From assembly GCA_031409695.1 (NCBI GenBank), contig JANNXS010000131.1, forward strand, positions 1 through 20,865: a stretch of 20,865 nucleotides of DNA, given 5' to 3'. Both the position numbers and the translations under genes were made by a program. Numbering within the stretch: the first letter of the stretch is position 1; each line of letters begins with the position of its first letter. Positions 8,533-15,800 of this stretch are shown piece by piece. Below the pieces are notes generated by a model that saw nothing but the letters and a program-made list of their open reading frames with translations, searched no databases and had not been told where the DNA came from. The stretch comes from JABFRJ01 sp031409695 (GTDB taxonomy: Bacteria > Pseudomonadota > Alphaproteobacteria > Rhizobiales > Hyphomicrobiaceae).

Positions 8533-8719
8533 CGCGACCAAACGAAGGAGAAGCGGTTAACCTGCCGCGAAACGCATGTGCGACTCAACGCAAAGGACCG
8601 TTCCATCGTCTTGGGAAATACAGTCAACAAAAAAGTATACAAGCCCCCTGAAATGCTCTAACTAGCGCCCTCTGAAACAGGGCGGGCTGCTGTTTTGCGA
8701 CACGGTCCGTCTTTGGTAA
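8533..8719. other. Gap before tRNA-Trp, with a short hairpin and possible promoter
   Basis: I see no gene here. A 6-bp stem CGCCCT (8666-8671) with AGGGCG (8679-8684) lies near its end, followed 9 bases later by TTTT; it could be a weak terminator for the upstream enzyme. TTGGGA (8611-8616) and TATACA (8636-8641) resemble promoter boxes, but the 19-base spacing is long. A promoter for tRNA-Trp and secE is expected somewhere here. Confidence 0.3.
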
Positions 8720-8795
8720 ACGGGTGTAGCTCAATTGGTAGAGCGTCGGTCTCCAAAACCGAAGGCTGGGGGTTCAAGCCCCTCCTCCCGTGCCA
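8720..8795 (+). tRNA. trnW: tRNA-Trp (anticodon CCA)
   Basis: This is a 76-base cloverleaf with an encoded CCA tail. The D stem is GCTC/GAGC, the anticodon stem TCGGT/ACCGA, and the loop CTCCAAA holds anticodon CCA at 8753-8755. The T arm is GGGGG-TTCAAGC-CCCTC. The acceptor stem pairs ACGGGTG with CTCCCGT except for one T-T opposition (8725 and 8786, tRNA positions 6 and 67). tRNA-Trp directly upstream of secE-nusG is a common arrangement in Alphaproteobacteria. Confidence 0.96.
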
Positions 8796-8859
8796 TCCCA
8801 AAGTCAGGGTGGTTGACGAATGGGCTGCTGAAGGGCAGCGCTCAAACCCCAGGCCTCTG

Positions 8860-8893
8860 GCCGGGCGGCTTAAGCGCCCTATCGGCGGCTTTT
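8860..8893 (+). terminator. Possible terminator or processing hairpin after tRNA-Trp
   Basis: GGGCG (8863-8867) pairs with CGCCC (8875-8879). An outer GCC/GGC closes across a 4-base bulge, and TTTT follows at 8890-8893. The bulge and short stem make it weak. It could release the tRNA from the secE message or only partly attenuate. The rest of the 192-base stretch between the tRNA and secE shows nothing else I recognise. Confidence 0.3.
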
Positions 8894-8987
8894 GTGCGTC
8901 GCGACAATCCGGCACATTGCTCTCGCCGTCCGGCGGGTGCAGCGCGGGACGATTGCGGATAATTGGAAGGCTGGCGGGACAACGGCG

Positions 8988-9176
8988 ATGAATCCATTAA
9001 AGTTTGTCGACGAGGTCCGTCAGGAAGTCGCGAAGGTCATCTGGCCGACCTTCAAAGAAGTTTGGACAACAACGATCATGGTGTTGATCATGGTCACTCT
9101 AGCCTCGATTTTTTTTATGCTGGCAGACGTCGCAATCGGTTCAGTGGTGCAATATGTCCTGAGCCTTGGGCAGTAG
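8988..9176 (+). CDS. secE: Preprotein translocase subunit SecE
   Basis: SecE is the small essential subunit that clamps SecY in the inner-membrane SecYEG channel for protein export. The product has 62 residues, the usual short single-span form. An amphipathic N-terminal helix (PLKFVDEVRQEVAKVIWPTF, residues 3-22) carries the conserved Trp-Pro-Thr turn. One membrane segment follows at about residues 28-46, continuing hydrophobic to about 58. The ATG at 8988 gives the family-typical N-terminus; the open frame upstream has no similarity and is not used. The ribosome site is weak. The gene sits between tRNA-Trp and nusG, as is usual. Confidence 0.95.
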   Translation: MNPLKFVDEVRQEVAKVIWPTFKEVWTTTIMVLIMVTLASIFFMLADVAIGSVVQYVLSLGQ

Positions 9177-9260
9177 GATGGTCTTTGACTACGAGCAGTG
9201 ATTGGCGCCTCACCGGGCGACCCGGCCCCATCTGAGACGAGCGTCAGAGTGGGTCGATCC

Positions 9261-9285
9261 AGAGACACGTCCGTTTAGAGACACG
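9261..9285 (+). repeat. 16-base-period direct repeat just upstream of nusG
   Basis: AGAGACACG occurs at 9261-9269 and again at 9277-9285, ending one base before the nusG ATG. The second copy supplies the only purine-rich (AGAG) candidate ribosome site for nusG. Confidence 0.6.
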
Positions 9286-9286
9286 A

Positions 9287-9826
9287 ATGTCGAAACGTTG
9301 GTATATTGTTCACGCCTACTCGAACTTCGAGGGCAAGGTTGCCGAGGCGATTAAGGACACAGCTAAGCGACAGGGTATTGACAGCCTCTTTGAGGAGGTT
9401 GTGGTGCCGACAGAACGCGTGGTTGAGGTGCGGCGTGGGAGAAAGTTTGAAACGGACCGCAAACTGTTCCCAGGGTACGTGTTCGTCAAGATGGACATGA
9501 CAGACGCGGCCATTTTGATGATCAAAAATACCCCCAAGGTGACGGGTTTCCTGGGTAACGACAACAAACCACGGCCTATTTCGGACAGCGAAGCCGCGAC
9601 CATGCTCAACCGCGTCCAAGATGTTGTAAAAGATGCGCCGCGCCCAACCGTTACATTCGAAATTGGCGAGCTGGTGCGCGTGTCGGCGGGGCCGTTCGAG
9701 AGCCTCAATGGCAAGGTCGAAGAGGTCGATGAAGAACGTGCGCGTCTGAAGGTGGCTGTGTCCATCTTCGGTCGTGAGACCCCGGTGGAGCTTGGCTTCA
9801 CCGAGGTCCAGAAACTCTCGCCGTAA
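9287..9826 (+). CDS. nusG: Transcription termination/antitermination factor NusG
   Basis: NusG binds the clamp of elongating RNA polymerase, suppresses pausing, and links it to Rho or to the leading ribosome through S10. At 179 residues it has the usual length. The N-terminal NGN domain starts KRWYIVHAYSNFEGKVA and includes the PGYVFVKMDM segment. The C-terminal KOW domain begins near residue 127 with VRVSAGPFESLNGKVEEVDE and ends VELGFTEVQKL. The ATG at 9287 gives the typical alphaproteobacterial start MSKRWYIVHAYS. It lies 110 bases downstream of secE and 138 bases before rplK. Confidence 0.97.
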   Translation: MSKRWYIVHAYSNFEGKVAEAIKDTAKRQGIDSLFEEVVVPTERVVEVRRGRKFETDRKLFPGYVFVKMDMTDAAILMIKNTPKVTGFLGNDNKPRPISDSEAATMLNRVQDVVKDAPRPTVTFEIGELVRVSAGPFESLNGKVEEVDEERARLKVAVSIFGRETPVELGFTEVQKLSP

Positions 9827-9845
9827 GGCGTGAGCGTGAGCGGTG

Positions 9846-9867
9846 GTTTCGGCGACTATGCCGAGAC
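9846..9867 (+). promoter_or_regulatory. Hairpin in the rplKA leader
   Basis: GTTTCGGC (9846-9853) pairs with GCCGAGAC (9860-9867), 8 bp with one G-U pair and a 6-base loop, in the 138-base nusG-rplK gap. In Escherichia coli ribosomal protein L1 represses rplKA by binding a leader structure that mimics its 23S site. This hairpin is a candidate counterpart by position only. Confidence 0.35.
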
Positions 9868-9964
9868 GACCATTGTGCGGGAGGGCTCGCCGCCCGTTGA
9901 CCGCTAACCCGGAAGGTCCCGCCCCCGAAAAGGTCGGTCTTTCCTCCAAAGCCAGGGGACAAGC

Positions 9965-10411
9965 ATGGCGAAGAAGATCGAAGGTTACATCAACCTTCAA
10001 GTGTCGGCGGGGCAGGCAAACCCTGCACCACCCATCGGACCAGCGCTCGGTCAGCGCGGTCTGAATATTATGGAATTCTGCAAGTCCTTCAATGCCAAGA
10101 CGAAGGACATGGAGCAAGGCACCCCGATTCCGGTGAAGATCACCGCATACTCAGACCGGTCGTTCACCTATGAGATGCGCATGCCACCTGCGACCTTCTT
10201 GATCAAGAAGGCAGCAGGGATGAAGGCAACAGGCAAGCCCGGCTCTGGCTCAAAGACGCCAGGCTTGGTTGTGTCCGGTAAGGTCTCGATGGCGCAGTTG
10301 AAGGACATCGCCAAGATCAAGATGAAGGACATGAACACGGATAATATGGATCAGGCTGTAAAGACCCTCGCGGGTACGGCTCGTTCCATGGGCCTCCAGG
10401 TGACGGAGTGA
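9965..10411 (+). CDS. rplK: 50S ribosomal protein L11
   Basis: L11 forms the base of the ribosomal stalk with 23S rRNA in the GTPase-associated centre, and is needed for stringent-response sensing by RelA-type enzymes. The product has 148 residues, slightly longer than the E. coli protein. The proline-rich N-terminal hinge is seen in QANPAPPIGPALGQRG (about residues 17-32), followed by IMEFCKSFNAKT. The C-terminal RNA-binding domain ends in RSMGLQVTE. AGGGGA lies just upstream of the ATG. It is followed after 8 bases by rplA, so the two are probably cotranscribed and translationally coupled. Confidence 0.97.
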   Translation: MAKKIEGYINLQVSAGQANPAPPIGPALGQRGLNIMEFCKSFNAKTKDMEQGTPIPVKITAYSDRSFTYEMRMPPATFLIKKAAGMKATGKPGSGSKTPGLVVSGKVSMAQLKDIAKIKMKDMNTDNMDQAVKTLAGTARSMGLQVTE

Positions 10412-10419
10412 TATGAACC

Positions 10420-11163
10420 ATGGCTAAAGCAACTCCAGAGCAGATCAAGCTCGCCCGCGCTGCCGGTGGCAAAAAACGTTTGGCTGTCGGCGAAGGCGTC
10501 GACCCGACAAAGGCCTACAAGGTCGAAGATGCCGTCAAGATGCTGAAGGACCGTGCCAAGGCAAAATTCGATGAGACCATCGAAATTTCGATGAACTTGG
10601 GCGTTGATCCAAAACACGCTGACCAAATGGTGCGCGGCGTCTGCAACCTGCCGCACGGATCTGGACGCACGCTGCGTGTCGCCGTCTTCGCTCGGGGCGC
10701 CAAGGCTGAAGAAGCCAAGGCCGCTGGTGCCGACATTGTGGGCGCAGAAGATCTTGTCGAGATTGTCCAAAAGGGAACCATCGAATTCGATCGCTGTATT
10801 GCGACCCCGGATATGATGGGCCTTGTCGGTCGTCTCGGCAAAGTGCTCGGTCCGCGCAACCTGATGCCCAATCCGCGGGTTGGCACAGTGACCATGGACG
10901 TGAAAACGGCCGTCGCAGGCGCTAAAGGCGGCGCCGTTGAATACCGCGTCGAGAAGGCTGGGGTCGTACATGCCGGTGTCGGCAAGGCAAGCTTCACGGA
11001 AGCAGCCCTCGTCGCCAACATCCGCGCCTTCGTGGACGCTGTGGTCAAGGCGAAACCTGCAGGCGCAAAGGGCAACTATCTGAAGAAGATCGCTATTTCT
11101 TCGACCATGGGCCCAGGCGTCAAGCTTGAAATGGCAACAGTGACGAGCGGGCCGGTGATGTAA
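10420..11163 (+). CDS. rplA: 50S ribosomal protein L1
   Basis: L1 binds the mobile L1 stalk of 23S rRNA near the E site and commonly represses its own operon. It has 247 residues, a little longer than the usual ~230 because of an extended N-terminus before AYKVEDAVKMLK. The family signature is at about residues 128-152 (ATPDMMGLVGRLGKVLGPRN and onward). The last part, GNYLKKIAISSTMGPGVKLE, is also typical. A GGAG motif lies in the end of rplK, 8-9 bases before the start region. A hairpin lies just beyond its stop. Confidence 0.97.
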   Translation: MAKATPEQIKLARAAGGKKRLAVGEGVDPTKAYKVEDAVKMLKDRAKAKFDETIEISMNLGVDPKHADQMVRGVCNLPHGSGRTLRVAVFARGAKAEEAKAAGADIVGAEDLVEIVQKGTIEFDRCIATPDMMGLVGRLGKVLGPRNLMPNPRVGTVTMDVKTAVAGAKGGAVEYRVEKAGVVHAGVGKASFTEAALVANIRAFVDAVVKAKPAGAKGNYLKKIAISSTMGPGVKLEMATVTSGPVM

Positions 11164-11170
11164 CAGTATT

Positions 11171-11199
11171 CCCTCTCCCGGTTCTATACGGGGGGAGGG
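11171..11199 (+). terminator. Stem-loop right after rplA, without a T tract
   Basis: CCCTCTCCC (11171-11179) pairs with GGGGGAGGG (11191-11199), nine pairs including one G-U, with an 11-base loop, starting 7 bases after the rplA stop. No run of T follows, so it is more likely a 3'-end stabiliser, processing site or partial attenuator than an efficient intrinsic terminator. Confidence 0.45.
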
Positions 11200-11556
11200 C
11201 AAGGGTGTCGGGCGACCAAGTGTTCCGCCAGAGTTCGGTCAACGGATACACACCACCAGGTGTGCGTCATTGGCTTTAATCTAACGGTGCGGACGCCGCG
11301 CTTCACCCAAACCTTCGGCCCTTGACGATCAGGGCGAGGGTATAGACCTGTCCGAGATTGCAGGTGGCGTTAAGCCGCAAACCGCGAAAGATCGTGCGGG
11401 CCTGCATTAGACGGGAGACCGAGCGGGCGAACAGGGGACTCCATTTCTGTGCGTCGGTTCGAACTTCTGGGACTGCACCGTGTCGGCCCCCTACTGGGCA
11501 AGACGCGGTCGGGACAGGTTGCTGAGCGCTCTGTTTTGGCCAAGCGGGTTTTGAAC

Positions 11557-11585
11557 GTGGCAGCCGGATAAAAGCCGGCGACCAC
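11557..11585 (+). promoter_or_regulatory. Hairpin with 2x2 internal loop upstream of rplJ
   Basis: GTGG (11557-11560) pairs with CCAC (11582-11585) and GCCGG (11563-11567) with CCGGC (11575-11579). They are separated by a CA/GA internal loop, and the terminal loop is ATAAAAG. It lies about 80 bases before the rplJ start and may be part of the L10 leader or a separate element. Confidence 0.4.
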
Positions 11586-11667
11586 GGGCAACAGCCGCCA
11601 TCTAGGACGGGGCATAGGTGCAACCCGCGCGGGGCGTCACGCCTCACGCAATTCGGAGAACGCCCAA

Positions 11668-12201
11668 GTGGATAGAGCCGCGAAAGCCGCGCTCATCACG
11701 CAGCTGAATACCCAGTTGAAAGACACGGGAACAGTTGTCGTGGCCCACAACAAGGGGCTTGTTGCGGCGCAGGCCGCGGATCTCCGTCGGAAGGTGAAAG
11801 CCGCCGGCGGAACCGTGAAGGTCGCCAAAAACAAGCTCACAGCACTGGCGCTGAAAGGCACGAAGGCTGAGGGGATCATCCCCCTTCTAAGAGGTCCGGT
11901 TATCCTGGCCTTTTCGAAGGATCCGGTGGCCGCAGCCAAAGCCGTTAATGACTATGCCAAGGGTAACGACAAGATCGTCATCCTCGGCGGCGTCATGGAC
12001 ACGACGGTTCTCGATGCCAACGGCGTCAAAGCACTTGCAAGCCTGCCGTCGCTCGACGAGCTGCGCGCCAAGCTGATCGGACTTCTCAACGCGCCGGCGA
12101 CCAAAATCGTCCGCACGATTGCAGAGCCGGGAGCCCAGCTCGCACGCGTCATTCACGCGCAAGGTGCCAAGGTTGAGGCCCAAAGTGAAGTCCCTGCCTA
12201 A
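11668..12201 (+). CDS. rplJ: 50S ribosomal protein L10
   Basis: L10 anchors the L7/L12 dimers to the ribosome and, with them, typically represses rplJL translation. The product has 177 residues. It begins with GTG in the typical alphaproteobacterial N-terminus MDRAAKAALITQLN, with GGAG 9 bases upstream (11655-11658). Conserved segments are the N-terminal rRNA-binding region with VVVAHNKGL and KVAKNKLTALAL, then LLRGPVILAFS. The C-terminal helix that carries L7/L12 (about residues 140-165) includes IGLLNAPATKIVRTI. It lies 74 bases before rplL. Confidence 0.97.
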   Translation: MDRAAKAALITQLNTQLKDTGTVVVAHNKGLVAAQAADLRRKVKAAGGTVKVAKNKLTALALKGTKAEGIIPLLRGPVILAFSKDPVAAAKAVNDYAKGNDKIVILGGVMDTTVLDANGVKALASLPSLDELRAKLIGLLNAPATKIVRTIAEPGAQLARVIHAQGAKVEAQSEVPA

Positions 12202-12275
12202 CCCGCACGGACTGACGAGCATCCAATTGATCCTGAACAGAACGTTCGAACCAACCCGACTGAAGGAAAACCTAA

Positions 12276-12644
12276 ATGTCCGATCTCGCCAAAATTGTCG
12301 ACGACCTCTCGAAACTGACGGTCCTCCAGGCCTCTGAGCTCGCCAAAATGCTCGAAGAAAAGTGGGGCGTTTCAGCCGCCGCCGCTGTTGCAGCCGCACC
12401 TGCCGCCGCTGCCGCGCCAGCCGCCGAAGCCCAAACTGAGTTTTCGGTCGTACTCGTTTCTGGCGGCGAGAAGAAAATTAACGTCATTAAGGAAGTCCGC
12501 GCCATTACCGGTCTCGGCCTGAAGGAAGCCAAAGATCTCGTGGAAGCCGGCAACAAGGTCGTCAAGGAAGGCGTCTCTAAGGACGACGCCGCCAAGCTGA
12601 AGAAGCAGCTCGAAGATCAGGGCGCGAAGGTTGAATTGAAGTAA
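12276..12644 (+). CDS. rplL: 50S ribosomal protein L7/L12
   Basis: L7/L12 is the multicopy stalk protein that recruits translational GTPases. It has 122 residues. The N-terminal dimerisation helices (residues 1-33, MSDLAKIVDDLSKLTVLQ) bind L10. An Ala/Pro-rich flexible hinge spans about residues 34-51. The C-terminal factor-binding domain carries EKKINVIKEVRAITGLGLKE and ends GAKVELK. AAGGA lies 8 bases before the ATG. The 235-base gap to rpoB downstream is strongly structured, which may set the ribosomal-protein to polymerase ratio. Confidence 0.98.
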   Translation: MSDLAKIVDDLSKLTVLQASELAKMLEEKWGVSAAAAVAAAPAAAAAPAAEAQTEFSVVLVSGGEKKINVIKEVRAITGLGLKEAKDLVEAGNKVVKEGVSKDDAAKLKKQLEDQGAKVELK

Positions 12645-12683
12645 GTCAGCGAATGGCGAACAGCCAACAGTGACTAGGGGGCG

Positions 12684-12723
12684 GGCGGTCTGGGCGGGGA
12701 AAAGTTCCCTGTCCCTGACCGCC
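12684..12723 (+). promoter_or_regulatory. Long hairpin between rplL and rpoB
   Basis: GGCGGTC (12684-12690) pairs perfectly with GACCGCC (12717-12723). The interior continues with GGG/CCC, a one-base bulge and a GGGAA/TTCCC stem closing on an AAG loop. The nearly continuous 40-base helix has no following T tract. In E. coli this gap holds an attenuator and an RNase III cut site; a processing or partial-attenuation role is the likely equivalent. Confidence 0.6.
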
Positions 12724-12796
12724 ATTCTCCGTTGGGACCAAGTCTGTATTTGGGACCGAAGGCCGCGACGCGATCAGACTAAAGCGACTAGCGACT

Positions 12797-12832
12797 AACG
12801 AACCCCAGGACTTCAGGTCTTGGCTGTTCGTT
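12797..12832 (+). promoter_or_regulatory. Alternative hairpin upstream of rpoB
   Basis: AACGAAC (12797-12803) pairs with GTTCGTT (12826-12832) and CCAGGAC (12805-12811) with GTCTTGG (12817-12823), with one G-U pair, a small internal loop and a 5-base terminal loop. It uses bases 12820-12830, which are also the downstream arm of the long-range repeat, so the two pairings exclude each other. Confidence 0.55.
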
Positions 12833-12879
12833 GCTCACTATTCGCTTCCACGGGCGAATGATAGAAGGACCGACCGAAC

Positions 12880-15800
12880 ATGGCAGCTTCCAAGGCACAG
12901 GTTTTCAACGGCCGCAATCGCATCCGCAAGAAGTTTGGTGGCAACACTGAAGTCGCTGAGATGCCGAACCTCATCGAAGTTCAGAAGTCGTCCTACGACG
13001 ACTTTCTAATGGTGCGCGAACCTGCCGGCGGCCGTGCTGACACAGGCCTGCAATCTGTCTTCAAGTCAGTGTTTCCGATCTCGGACTTCCAGGGCCGTGC
13101 CACGCTCGAGTTCGTTCGCTATGATTTCGATCCGCCGAAGTATGATGTCGATGAGTGCATGCAGCGCGACATGACCTACGCCGCACCCCTCAAGGTGAAG
13201 CTGCGACTGATCGTTTTTGACGTCAACGAGGAAACCGGCTCGCGCTCTATTAAAGACGTGAAAGAGCAGGACGTTTATATGGGCGACATGCCGCTCATGA
13301 CCCTGAACGGCACTTTCGTCATTAACGGCACGGAACGCGTGATCGTCTCGCAGATGCACCGGTCGCCGGGCGTCTTCTTCGACCACGATAAGGGCAAGAC
13401 ACACGCGTCGGGTAAGCTTCTGTATGCCGCCCGGATCATCCCCTATCGCGGCTCTTGGCTCGATTTCGAGTTCGACGCCAAGGACGTTGTTTATGTGCGC
13501 ATCGATCGTCGCCGCAAGCTGCCGGTGACCACGATGCTCTATGGCCTTGGCCTCGATGATGAGCAGATCCTGTCGACGTTTTACGGTTCGATCCACGCCA
13601 AGGAATCGAAGAAGGGCTGGCGTATTCCTTACGCCGCCGACAAAGTGCGGGGTTCGACGCCAACAACCGACCTGATCGATGCAAAGTCTGGCGAAGTGAT
13701 CGCAAAGGCTGGCGAAAAGATCAACGCGCGCCGCGCACGTGAACTTACCGAGAAAGGCGTCAAAGAGATCCTCATCTCGTCTGAGGAACTGTTTGGCCGC
13801 TATCTCGCCGAAGACATTGTCAACATGGAGAACGGCCAGATCTACGTCGAGGCCGGCGATGAAATCGACGCAAAAGTGCTGGCGGTTTTGCATGAAGCCG
13901 GCATCAAAGATATTCCGATCCTCGACATCGACCATGTCCAGGTTGGCGCATTTATTCGTAACACTCTGAACATCGACAAGAACGCCAACACACAAGAGGC
14001 ACTGATGGACATCTACCGGGTCATGCGCCCGGGCGAGCCGCCGACTGTTGAAGTGGCGACCGCGATGTTCAACTCGCTATTTTATGACCCCGAGCGCTAC
14101 GATCTCTCGGCCGTCGGCCGCGTGAAAATGAACATGCGCCTAGGCGACCTGAAAGACTATGTGGCTGCAGAGGATACCGTGCGTGTTCTGCGCCGTGAGG
14201 ACGTGCTCTCGGTCGTGCGGACCCTCGTCAACCTGCGTGATGGCAAGGGCGATATCGACGACATCGACCATCTCGGCAACCGCCGTGTGCGCTCGGTCGG
14301 CGAGCTGATGGAAAATCAGTATCGCGTCGGCTTGTTGCGCATGGAGCGTGCCATCAAGGAACGCATGAGCTCGGTCGACATCGAGAACATCATGCCGCAA
14401 GAGCTGATCAACGCGAAACCGGCCGCCGCCGCCGTCCGCGAGTTCTTCGGCTCATCTCAGCTCAGCCAGTTCATGGACCAAACCAACCCGCTCTCCGAAA
14501 TCACCCACAAGCGCCGTCTCTCGGCGCTTGGCCCGGGCGGCCTCACCCGCGAGCGCGCTGGCTTTGAAGTCCGCGACGTGCATCCAACGCACTACGGCCG
14601 CATTTGCCCCATTGAGACGCCGGAAGGCCCCAACATTGGCCTCATCAACTCGCTCGCGACCTTCGCTCGGGTCAACAAGTACGGCTTCATTGAGAGCCCA
14701 TACCGCAAGGTGACGAACGGCAAGCTGACCAATGAGGTCGTCTATCTCTCAGCCACCGAGGAAATGCGCCACCCCGTCGCTCAGGCGGATGTGAAACTGG
14801 ACGCTGAGGGTCGAATTGAGGGCGAATCTGTCGTTGTCCGATACCAGGGCGACGTCGGACCCATGCAGACGGACCGCGTCGACTACGCAGAGGTTTCGCC
14901 AAAGCAACTTGTGTCTGTGGCCGCAGCGTTGATCCCGTTCCTTGAGAACGACGACGCCAACCGCGCCCTCATGGGCTCGAACATGCAAAGGCAGGCCGTG
15001 CCGCTGGTACGTGCCGAAGCGCCGCTGGTCGGCACCGGCATGGAAGAAGTCGTCGCACGCGACTCAGGCGCCGCGATCGCAGCCCGCCGCACCGGCGTGG
15101 TTGATCAGGTCGACGCGACCCGTATCGTGATCCGCGCTACGGAAGAGGATGATCCCTCTAAGCCCGGCGTCGACATCTACCGTCTGCGCAAGTTCCAACG
15201 GTCAAACCAGAACACCTGCATCAACCAACGTCCGCTCGTAGACGTCGGCGATCACGTTAAAGTCGGTGACATTCTCGCCGATGGCCCCTCGACAGACCTC
15301 GGCGATCTCGCGCTCGGCAAAAACGTGCTCGTCGCGTTCATGCCCTGGATGGGTTACAACTTCGAGGACAGCATTCTGATGTCCGAGCGCGTCGTCTCGG
15401 AAGACGTATTCACGTCCATCCACATCGAAGAGTTCGAGGTAATGGCGCGCGACACCAAGCTCGGGCCTGAGGAAATCACACGCGATATTCCGAACGTTTC
15501 GGAAGAAGCGCTCAAGAACCTCGACGAAGCCGGCATTGTCTACATCGGCGCCGAAGTGAACCCTGGCGACATTCTGGTCGGCAAGATCACGCCGAAGGGC
15601 GAAAGCCCTATGACGCCGGAAGAGAAGCTGCTCCGTGCCATCTTCGGTGAAAAGGCCTCGGACGTCCGCGACACATCGTTGCGACTGCCACCCGGCGTCT
15701 CGGGCACGATTGTGGAAGTGCGCGTGTTCAACCGTCACGGCGTCGACAAAGACGAACGCGCCACGGCCATTGAACGCGAGGAAATCGAACGCCTCGCCAA

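Larger units (their letters stand above)
11164..11667 (+). promoter_or_regulatory. 504-base untranslated rplA-rplJ region, candidate L10 leader
   Basis: I see no gene in this stretch. Several pairings suggest a structured RNA. ACCTGTCC (11346-11353) is perfectly complementary to GGACAGGT (11512-11519). Inside that, TGCAGG (11359-11364) pairs with CCTGCA (11401-11406). A small hairpin CACACC/GGTGTG lies at 11249-11264. In many bacteria a leader before rplJ binds the L10-L12 complex to control rplJL, so 11346-11519 is the likely counterpart here. That identification is by position and pairing only. A promoter is likely in the first half but I could not fix one. Confidence 0.5.
12648..12846 (+). 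repeat. Long-range inverted repeat spanning the rplL-rpoB gap
   Basis: AGCGAAT (12648-12654) and CGAACAGCCAA (12657-12667) are perfectly complementary to ATTCGCT (12840-12846) and TTGGCTGTTCG (12820-12830). That is 18 pairs in two blocks enclosing the hairpin at 12684-12723. The downstream arm can pair alternatively with a nearer partner at 12797-12811. It could be a conformational switch or the ends of a small repeat element. Confidence 0.6.

Noticed and set aside
8658..8915. Open frame on the - strand across tRNA-Trp
   Set aside because: Its SVLETDALPIELHPF stretch is the antisense of a tRNA, a familiar false gene call.
9275..10117. 280-residue open frame on the - strand opposite nusG
   Set aside because: nusG and the start of rplK on the + strand are unmistakable; this is a shadow frame.
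11321..11346. CTTGACG followed by TATAGA as a promoter for rplJ
   Set aside because: The boxes are individually good but only 13 bases apart, too short for a sigma-70-type promoter.
11303..11647. 114-residue open frame on the - strand in the rplA-rplJ gap
   Set aside because: It has no recognisable motif and lies opposite the structured rplJ leader; composition alone can keep it open.
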